A DNA stretch of 49,430 bases from Actinomycetota bacterium (GTDB taxonomy: Bacteria; Actinomycetota; Thermoleophilia; Gaiellales; Gaiellaceae), in contig PLBK01000021.1 of the NCBI GenBank assembly GCA_003134505.1, forward strand, positions 75,529 to 124,958, given 5' to 3'. Shown one piece after another: positions 34,777 through 44,154 of the stretch (positions are counted from its first letter, which is position 1; every line of letters begins with the position of its first letter). The notes below the pieces were generated by a model that was given only the letters and a program-made list of their open reading frames with translations, was not told where the DNA came from and ran no database searches. A program made the translations under genes and the position numbers.

Positions 34777-35604
34777 TTACCTCCTCGTGGTGGACGGTCG
34801 CAGGCTCCGGCGCGCGAGCAGCTCTCTCCGTGCGAAGAGCGGCACGAGCGCGACGCCGCAGCCGACGACGAACCAGCAGTACACGGCGGGCCGCCCGACG
34901 GCAAGGCAGACGCCGAGCACGGCGAGCTGCGTCGAGAGCCCGAAGTTGGCCAGAACCTGCAGGGTGGCGCGGTCGTGGTAGGCGAGCCTCGCCTCCGGCC
35001 TCGCGTGGAGTCGCGCGAGCCGGCGCTCGACGAACCACTCGATCGCCCGGTCCTGCGTCCCGTAGACGACCGCGTAGACGTGGGCGAGCAGCTCGGCGAG
35101 TCCGTCGCCGGCGGGTGGTGATGGGTCGCGCTCGTCGCCCCGCTGGCGCCGGTAGAGCCGCTCGAGGTTGAAGTCGAGGCTGAGCACCAGCGTGAGCACG
35201 AGGAACGCGGCGAGCGCCAGGAACGGCTCCCCGGTCGCTTTCCCGAGCGCGGCGAAGACGACGGCGTTCACGAGCAGGTCCGACTCGGAGTCGAGATAGC
35301 GGCCGAGAACGGAGACGCGCCCCGTCGCGCGCGCGAGCTGTCCGTCGGCGTTGTCGAGCACGGTCTTCGCCTGCAGGAGCAGCGCGCCGACGACGAGGTG
35401 GCCGCGCATGATCGCGACCGCACCGCCGAGCCCGCAGACCGTGTTCGCGAGCAGGACGGCGGGAGGGGACACGCCCAGGGGCCGGAACGCGAGTACGACG
35501 AGCTGCGCCGCCGGCCGGAACACGTACTCGCAGACGAGCTCGACGGCCGGCCGCTGCTTCATCGAGCGCCGGTACAGCTCGTGCTGGGCGGCAACCACGT
35601 GCAT
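34777..35604 (-). CDS. CDP-alcohol phosphatidyltransferase
   Basis: A 275-residue membrane enzyme with about six helices. The family signature D-x2-D-G-x2-A-R-x8-G-x3-D-x3-D is complete in DNADGQLARATGRVSVLGRYLDSESD, so it transfers a phosphoalcohol from CDP-linked lipid or alcohol using two metal ions. The alcohol cannot be read from sequence. It sits between the FAD oxidoreductase (one base upstream) and folE (three bases downstream). A C-terminal helix pair follows a loop with RATLQVLANFGLSTQLAVLGVCLAVG. The substrate is open, so no gene symbol. Confidence 0.9.
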   Translation of the reverse strand: MHVVAAQHELYRRSMKQRPAVELVCEYVFRPAAQLVVLAFRPLGVSPPAVLLANTVCGLGGAVAIMRGHLVVGALLLQAKTVLDNADGQLARATGRVSVLGRYLDSESDLLVNAVVFAALGKATGEPFLALAAFLVLTLVLSLDFNLERLYRRQRGDERDPSPPAGDGLAELLAHVYAVVYGTQDRAIEWFVERRLARLHARPEARLAYHDRATLQVLANFGLSTQLAVLGVCLAVGRPAVYCWFVVGCGVALVPLFARRELLARRSLRPSTTRR

Positions 35605-35605
35605 C

Positions 35606-36748
35606 TCAGCCCGCGAGCTCGCGGACTCCCGCCACGTCGATCGGCTGCGCCGCGCGGATCAGGTCGCGCGCCGCGTCGACCTTGCCCCACACGTTCCAGA
35701 GCAGGAATCCCCTCGGTCGCAGCGCCTCGTCCACGTACGCCACAACGCCCTCGCGGCCCGGCTCCTTCCACTCCTCGACGGTCTCGAGCCGCGAATCGAC
35801 CTCGCCGACGGCCTCGTAGCCGAGGTCGAAGAGGTCGGAGTAGAAGAAGGGCAGGTGGTCGTAGGGCGTGGCCGCCCCGGCCATGTTCGCGCCGACCGCC
35901 TTCCCGTGGCTGCGAGCGTGGTCCTCGTGCTCGACACGCGTCACGGTGCCGAGCGGAAGCAGCGGGAAGTTGGCGACGTCGCCCGCCGCGAACAGGTCCT
36001 CACGGCCCTCGACCCGGCCGAGGCTGTCGACAACGACGCCGTTGTCGACGGGCAACCCCGTTGCGGCCGCCAGCTCCGTGCTCGGCTCGATCCCGAGGCC
36101 GGCGACGACGCCCGTTGCGGCGGCGAACCGCGGGTCGCCGGCCCGGGCGCGCTCGCCGGTCAGCACCTCGACGCCGCGCTCGCGGTAGTAGTCGGTGACG
36201 AAGCTCGACAGTGCCGCCGGGAACAGGCGGGCGCCGATCCCGTCGTCGGACACGACCATCGTCACCGAGGCGCCGTTCGACTGCAGGGCGGCTGCGATCT
36301 CGGAGCCGATGAAGCCGCCGCCGACGACGACGAAGGTTCCGCCCTCCCGGGACAGCTCGCGGAGGCGCTTGTAGTCGTCGTAGGTGCGGAAGTAGACGAC
36401 GCCGTCGTCGTCGCCGAGCCGGCGGGGCCGGCCGCCGGTCGCGAGCAGGAGACGTTCGTATGCGTACTCGGCACCGCCGTCGTCGGTGGCCCGCCGCGCG
36501 TCGAGATCGAGCGAGACAATTCGCCGGCCGAGGCTCAGCTCCACGCCGATCTCCTCCGTGCCCCGCCAGATCGAGCTCTCGTCCTTGCCCTGCCAGAGAG
36601 CCTTCGAGAGCGGCGGCCGGTCGTAGGGCGGGTGGGTCTCCGCGGAGACGAGGCCGATCGTCCCGTCAGCATCGTGGTCGCGGATGCCGCGGCAGGCGGC
36701 GTCGGCCGTCATGCCTCCGCCGACGATCAGGTACCGGTACGAGTGCAC
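35606..36748 (-). CDS. FAD-dependent NAD(P)H:ferredoxin reductase-type oxidoreductase
   Basis: A 380-residue pyridine-nucleotide disulfide oxidoreductase family protein. FAD motif in YLIVGGGMTADAACRGI, then PPYDRPPLSK, a second NAD(P)H motif VVVGGGFIGSEIAAAL, and FAD-binding DLFAAGDVANFP. A C-terminal AIF/BphA4-like domain follows (SDLFDLGYEAVGEV, LLWNVWGKVDAARDLI). Such enzymes reduce small ferredoxins for oxygenases or other systems. GTG 36748 has a clear GGAGGGAAG ribosome site, and its upstream 5' region (36749-36908) contains no other gene but the P-ATPase promoter. First gene of the operon with the CDP-alcohol enzyme, folE, the reductase and the NuoE-NuoF fusion. Confidence 0.9.
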   Translation of the reverse strand: MHSYRYLIVGGGMTADAACRGIRDHDADGTIGLVSAETHPPYDRPPLSKALWQGKDESSIWRGTEEIGVELSLGRRIVSLDLDARRATDDGGAEYAYERLLLATGGRPRRLGDDDGVVYFRTYDDYKRLRELSREGGTFVVVGGGFIGSEIAAALQSNGASVTMVVSDDGIGARLFPAALSSFVTDYYRERGVEVLTGERARAGDPRFAAATGVVAGLGIEPSTELAAATGLPVDNGVVVDSLGRVEGREDLFAAGDVANFPLLPLGTVTRVEHEDHARSHGKAVGANMAGAATPYDHLPFFYSDLFDLGYEAVGEVDSRLETVEEWKEPGREGVVAYVDEALRPRGFLLWNVWGKVDAARDLIRAAQPIDVAGVRELAG

Positions 36749-36896
36749 GTTTCTTCCCTCCCTCGTGGTGTGTGATGTGTGTGTCAGTCGGTCTTTAGAG
36801 CGGTGGTTGCGAAATCGAGCACGACCCGGCACGAGGCGTCGTCGTCGGAGGCAGCCTAGCCCCGTCCACCCGCGACGGTGGATGGCCGAAGGGGGA

Positions 36897-36902
36897 TAGG
36901 TT
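36897..36902 (+). promoter_or_regulatory. -10 box of the P-type ATPase gene (leaderless)
   Basis: TAGGTT followed by six bases and ATG 36909. Just upstream TCCACC/GGTGGA (about 36865-36882) forms a short inverted repeat, possibly an operator. Confidence 0.4.
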
Positions 36903-36908
36903 CTGCGC

Positions 36909-39285
36909 ATGGCGACCGCGACCAGCGCGACGGCGCCGCCGAGCGGGCTGACCGAGGCCGAGGCCACCCGCCGTCTCGCCGCACGCGGCCCGCTCCCGTC
37001 CCCGGCCACGAGCCGCTCCTACGCGAGCATCGTCCGTGCCAACGTCCTCACCATCTTCAACCTGATCCTGGCCGTCTTCGGCGGGCTGACGCTCGCCTAC
37101 GGCGAGTGGCAGGACTCGCTCTTCCTCGGGATCCTCGTCTTCAACTCGGCGATCGGGATCTTCCAGGAGGTGCGGGCGAAGAAGGCGCTCGACCGGCTGG
37201 CCGCGCTCGTGGCCCCGACCGCCACCGTGGTCCGGGACGGGGCGCCGCGCGAGGTGGGCGTCGACAACGTCGTCGTCGGCGACCTCCTCCGCGTCCAGGC
37301 GGGCGACCAGATCGTCGCGGACGGCCAGATCCAGACGGCGAGCGGCCTGTCGCTCGACGAGTCGATCCTGACGGGCGAGTCCCGCCCGGTCACGCGCGCG
37401 CCCGGTGAGGAGGTGCGCTCGGGGTCGTTCGTGGCCGAGGGGATCGGCGAGTTCGAGGTGACGGCCGTGGGCGAGCAGAGCTACGCCTCGCGGATCGCCG
37501 GCGAGGCCCGCTCGTTCCGGCATCCCCGCTCGCCGCTCGAGCGGGCGCTCAACGTCCTCCTGCTCTCGCTCGTGTGCGTGATGGTGCCGCTCGGCCTGCT
37601 GCTCGGCTTCGCGCTCTACCACCGGCACACGCGGCTGACCGACGCCGTGCCGACGGCGGTGGCCGCGGTGGTCACGCTCGTCCCGGAGGGCCTGATCCTG
37701 CTCACCAGCCTCGCCTTCGCGGTCGCCGCCCTGCGCATGGCCCGCCGCGGGGCGCTCGTCCAGCAGCTGAACGCGCTCGAGTCGCTGGCCTCGGTGGACA
37801 TGGTCTGCATGGACAAGACCGGCACGCTCACCGAGCCGGAGCCGCAGGTGCTGGAGACCGTGACCGCGCCGGGGGTGATGAAGGGCGAGCTCGAGAAGGC
37901 GCTCGGCAGCTACGGGGCGAGCGCGGCGAGCCGCACCTCGACGCTCGATGCGATCCGTACGGCGTTCACGGTCGAGCCGGGGCGTCCCGCCGCCGAGGTG
38001 CCGTTCTCGTCGAGCCGCCGCTGGAGCGCGCTCGCGATCGGTGCGGACCGGTACGTCCTCGGCGCGCCGGAGCTCTTCCCGCTCGACGGGCTCAAGGAGC
38101 GTGCCGCGGCGGAGGCGTCCAAGGGTCGGCGCGTGGTCGCGATCGGCACGACGTCGGCCGACCTCGGCGACGTTCGACCCGAGCAGGGGCCGCCCGCCGA
38201 CCTGCGCCCGCTCGGGATCGTGGTGATCGGCGAGCGGCTGCGGCCGAGGGCGCGCGAGACGGTCGAGTACCTGCTCGCGCAAGGGGTCGAGCTGCGGGTA
38301 CTCTCGGGCGACCGGCCGGAGACGGTTGCCGTGATCGCGCGGGAGGCCGGTATCCCCGAGCGGGGGCCGCCGCTCGACGGCAGCGATCTTCCGGCGGGGG
38401 CAGGCCGCGCTCGCCAGGACGGTGCTAGCGTCGTCGGTCATCGGCCGGATCTCGCCGGAGGGGAAGAAGGACGTGGTCCAGGCTCTGACTGCGGCCGGCC
38501 GCTACGTGGCGATGATCGGTGACGGGGTCAACGACGTGCCCGCGCTGAAGGCCGCGCGCCTCGGCATCGCGCAGGGCTCCGGCACGCAGATGGCGCGGAG
38601 CGTCGCCGACCTGGTGCTCGTCCGCGACGATTTCGGCTCGGTGCCCGACATGGTCGTCGAAGGGCGGAAGATCCTGCGCAACCTGACCCGTGTGGCGAAG
38701 CTGTTCGTGACCAAGTCGGCGTTCGCCGTCTTCCTGATCGTCTCGATCGGCCTGACGCCGACCGCGTACCCGTTGCTGCCGCGCCACCTGACGCTGGTCG
38801 CGTCGCTCGCGATCGGCATCCCCGGCTTCTTCCTGGCGCTCGCGCCGAGCGCCGGCGAGTTCCACGTCAAGGGCTTCCTGCGCGACGTGCTGCGGTTCTC
38901 GCTCCCCGCGGGGACGGCTGCCGGGCTGGGCGTGATCTCGAGCTACACGTTCGTGCTGGACGTGCTCGACCGGCCGTTGCCCGAGTCTCGCACCGTCGCG
39001 GCCACGGTGCTGCTGATCGTCGGGCTCTACCTGATCCTCGCGCTCGAGTCGACGACGGCGCGGCGCGGTGCGTGGGTCTCGGCGCTGTGCGCCGTGCTCG
39101 GCGGCATCTACGCCCTCGTCCTGATCGTGCCGTTCGCGCGGCACTTCTACGCCCTCGGCGTCCCGAACCCGGTGGCATGGCTCGCGATCGTCGCCGGCGC
39201 CGCGCTCGCGATCGGGGGCCTGGTCGGCACCGACGACCGCTTCATCCCGGGCTGGGCGCTGTCCCGCTGGGGGAGCGTTACCTAG
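36909..39285 (+). pseudogene. P-type cation-transporting ATPase (CtpE-like), disrupted by one-base insertion in a G5 run
   Basis: The first part (to about residue 497) has TGES (155-158), the helix-4 motif PEGL (259-262) typical of Ca2+-type P2 ATPases, and phosphorylation Asp302 in DKTGT. Its frame then fails after DGSDLPAG and runs out of protein-like sequence to a stop at 38522. The rest continues one base out of phase as QAALARTVLASSVIGRISPEGKK, GDGVNDVPALKAARLGIA and five terminal helices to 39285. The break lies at GGGGG, 38396-38400; four Gs instead of five rejoin the two parts perfectly into about 791 residues. Ion probably Ca2+ or a similar divalent (by CtpE resemblance). The stop shares CTAG with the convergent kinase stop. 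Confidence 0.87.
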
Positions 39286-39815
39286 AGCAATTCACGCAGG
39301 CGCTCAGCCAGCGGCTCGACGTCGACAGGCCGGCTCGTGTCGAGCTCGATGAGCTCGCCGTCGAGGTCGAGCGGGCCGTTCGAGCCGGTGTGGAACCGGT
39401 CGACCAGCTCGCCGGCGCGTTGTCCGTCGAGGTGGCCCGGGTGGCGGGCCGCCCGCGCGCTGTAGCGCTCGAGCAGCACGTCGAGCGGTGCGTGGCAGTG
39501 GATCTGTGCGGTCCGGTGCGGCGGGAGCGCGGCGAAGTGGGGCTCCTGGTCGCCGTGAAAGAAGTTCGCCTCCGCGATCACCGACCGTCCGGCCGCCAGC
39601 GAGCGGCGCACGAACAGGAAGATCAGCGGATAGACGGCACCCCCGAGTCGCTTCGACCAGTCCACGTCGCCGACGCCGAGGGTGTCGAACAGCACCTCCT
39701 TGATCTCGTCCTTCTCGACCAGCGGAAGACCGAGCCGGGCCGCCAGCTCGCGTGCCAGCGTCGTCTTGCCGGCCGCAGGCATGCCTGTGACGACGATCAG
39801 GAGCGGCTCGCTCAC
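39282..39815 (-). CDS. P-loop kinase of the AAA/zeta-toxin-like small kinase group
   Basis: A 177-residue nucleoside/phosphotransferase-like kinase with Walker A GMPAAGKT (11-18), a lid or substrate loop around LVEKDEIKEVLFDTLG, and SVIAEANFFHGDQEPHFAALP. The ELLERYSARAARHPGH segment looks like the kinase LID arginines. Substrate not recognisable (could be a small-molecule or an antibiotic kinase). GTG 39815 overlaps the stop of the phosphatase gene (GTGA). Confidence 0.82.
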   Translation of the reverse strand: MSEPLLIVVTGMPAAGKTTLARELAARLGLPLVEKDEIKEVLFDTLGVGDVDWSKRLGGAVYPLIFLFVRRSLAAGRSVIAEANFFHGDQEPHFAALPPHRTAQIHCHAPLDVLLERYSARAARHPGHLDGQRAGELVDRFHTGSNGPLDLDGELIELDTSRPVDVEPLAERLRELL

Positions 39816-40549
39816 CCGAGCAGCCGCGTGCGGGCGCGGTCGAGCGCTTCCGGGCTCGCGCCCGCCTCGAGCAGGTAGCTGCGCACGTCGCCGTGTCGGT
39901 GCTCGAGCTCGGCGAGCACGTCGGCCATCACCTGCGGGGGCGAGGAGCCGATCCGCAACCGCAGCCTGCGCTCCGTCTCGTCGGGAGCCGAGGCCGCCCA
40001 CGGATCGATGATCGAGCGGATGTTGCCGCCCGAGAGGCCGTAGTCGGCAGCGATGTCGTCGATCCCGACGCCGACGAGCCGGAGCAGCATCGCGCAGGTG
40101 AGGCCGGTTCGATCCTTGCCGGCGAAGCAGTGCACGACGACGACGCCCTCGGGCGCGTCCGCGACCGTCTCGACCGCGCGGGCGAAGTTGCCCGACAGGC
40201 GCTCGGTCTGCAGCAAATACGCAGCCCGGATGCCGGCCTCGTCGTCGCCCTGCTGCCGCCACACCCGGCGGATCGCCTCCTCGTCCTCCGGCGTCTCGAG
40301 CGGGACGTGCACGACCGTGACAGGCGGCTCGAGCGCAGCGTCGCGTGCCAGCTCGTCGTGCCGGCGGAGGTCGACGATCGTCCGCACGCCATAGTCGACG
40401 AGCGCGCGCCAGCCGGCCGGCGTGAGGTGCCGCACGCTGTCGGCGCGGACGATGGCCCCGAACCGGGTCGTGCGGCCGTCCTCGGTGACATGGCCGCCCA
40501 GATCGCGGACGTTGAGGCAGCCGTCCCAGGTGAGAACGCGCTCGGTCAC
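39812..40549 (-). CDS. Tyrosine/dual-specificity phosphatase (PTP-like)
   Basis: A 245-residue Cys-based phosphatase with the signature HCFAGKDRTG (Cys141, Arg147), entry block LNVRDLGGH and Asp candidates in IVDLRRHDE. The length and NxRDLGG start match the bacterial Tyr_phosphatase3 family (lipid or protein phosphatase, MptpB-like). Overlaps the kinase gene downstream, suggesting joint action. GTG start at 40549. The 53 bases to hicA contain its divergent start region. Confidence 0.9.
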   Translation of the reverse strand: MTERVLTWDGCLNVRDLGGHVTEDGRTTRFGAIVRADSVRHLTPAGWRALVDYGVRTIVDLRRHDELARDAALEPPVTVVHVPLETPEDEEAIRRVWRQQGDDEAGIRAAYLLQTERLSGNFARAVETVADAPEGVVVVHCFAGKDRTGLTCAMLLRLVGVGIDDIAADYGLSGGNIRSIIDPWAASAPDETERRLRLRIGSSPPQVMADVLAELEHRHGDVRSYLLEAGASPEALDRARTRLLG

Positions 40550-40602
40550 AGGGCCGGAATCGACATCTGGCCAAGCCTAGACGCCGCTGCTACACCGGTA
40601 CG

Positions 40603-40791
40603 GTGAAGGTGCGGGCCGTCCTCGAACTTCTACGGGAAGACGGCTGGTATCTCGTGCGGCAGCGTGGCAGCCATAGGCAACTGCAGCATGCATTCAAGGA
40701 AGGCACAGTCACGATTGCGGGCAAGCCAACCCACGACCTTCACCCGAAGACGCTCGCTAGCATCCTCAGACAGGCAGAACTGGAGCTATGA
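40603..40791 (+). CDS. hicA: HicA-type mRNA-interferase toxin
   Basis: A 62-residue double-stranded-RNA-binding-like toxin: KVRAVLELLREDGWYLVRQRGSHRQLQHAFKEGTVTIAGKPTHDLHPKTLASILRQAEL. The catalytic His24 is in the GSH block. HicA cleaves mRNA and is neutralised by HicB, which overlaps it by four bases (ATGA). GTG start 40603 with TACACC six bases upstream, a weak leaderless-type -10. Toxin first is the usual order for hicAB. Confidence 0.92.
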   Translation: MKVRAVLELLREDGWYLVRQRGSHRQLQHAFKEGTVTIAGKPTHDLHPKTLASILRQAELEL

Positions 40792-41003
40792 CGCAGCGAT
40801 ATCTCATCGTCATCGAGGGGAACGGGAGCGGCAACTACTCGGCGTACTCGCCTGACATTCCCGGATGCGCGGCGACCGGCGATACGCTCGAAGAGTGCGA
40901 ATCAGTGATGCGTGAGGCGCTCGCGCTTCACATCGAGTCGCTTCGCGAGCATGGAGACGAGGTTCCGCAGCCTTCAAGCCTGGCCGCCTACGTGGAGGTC
41001 TGA
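40788..41003 (+). CDS. hicB: HicB-type antitoxin (short form)
   Basis: A 71-residue partially degraded RNase-H-like antitoxin: RYLIVIEGNGSGNYSAYSPDIPGCAATGDTLEECESVMREALALHIESLREHG. It lacks the C-terminal DNA-binding HTH/RHH domain that longer HicBs carry, so autoregulation would need HicA alone or another protein. ATG 40788 overlaps hicA. Ends eight bases before the aconitase stop region. Confidence 0.9.
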   Translation: MTQRYLIVIEGNGSGNYSAYSPDIPGCAATGDTLEECESVMREALALHIESLREHGDEVPQPSSLAAYVEV

Positions 41004-41011
41004 GACCGCGG

Positions 41012-43756
<2,745 letters not shown>

Positions 43757-43779
43757 GCCTCGATTCAAGCAGACCCGGC

Positions 43780-43785
43780 TAGCAT
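43780..43785 (+). promoter_or_regulatory. -10 box of the SnoaL-like gene (leaderless)
   Basis: TAGCAT followed by CGGGTC and GTG 43792. Confidence 0.5.
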
Positions 43786-43791
43786 CGGGTC

Positions 43792-44136
43792 GTGACCGGG
43801 CGCGAGTTGCTCGACGAGCACGTGCGACGCTTCAACGCCGGCGTCCGGTCGGGCGACTTCGGGCCGATGCTGGAGCTGTTCGCCGACGATGCGGTGCTCA
43901 CCTTCGTCGGCGTTCCCGTCGGGCCGTTCCAGGGACGCGAGGCGATCGCGGCCGCCTACCGCGACCGGCCCCCGGACGACGAGATCGAGGTGCTCGACGC
44001 CTGGAATCGAGACGGCATGCTCGTCGCGCTGTACTCGTGGCGGCGGGATCGAGGCCACGCTGCGGGAGAGCTGTGGCTGGTGCGGGAAGGCGACCTGATC
44101 GCCAGACTCATCGTCACGTTCGATCCGGCGGCCTGA
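43792..44136 (+). CDS. SnoaL-like / nuclear transport factor 2-fold protein
   Basis: A 114-residue cone-shaped NTF2-like protein: [71 protein letters not shown]...[11 protein letters not shown]. The family covers ketosteroid isomerases, polyketide cyclases and many binding proteins; no catalytic pair can be assigned. GTG 43792 with -10 TAGCAT. It precedes fdhA by 18 bases but fdhA has its own -10 box. Confidence 0.85.
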   Translation: MTGRELLDEHVRRFNAGVRSGDFGPMLELFADDAVLTFVGVPVGPFQGREAIAAAYRDRPPDDEIEVLDAWNRDGMLVALYSWRRDRGHAAGELWLVREGDLIARLIVTFDPAA

Positions 44137-44141
44137 CGAGT

Positions 44142-44147
44142 TACGAT
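44142..44147 (+). promoter_or_regulatory. -10 box of fdhA (leaderless)
   Basis: TACGAT, seven bases before GTG 44155. The same hexamer serves the alcohol dehydrogenase at 46980. Confidence 0.5.
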
Positions 44148-44154
44148 CCGGGCC

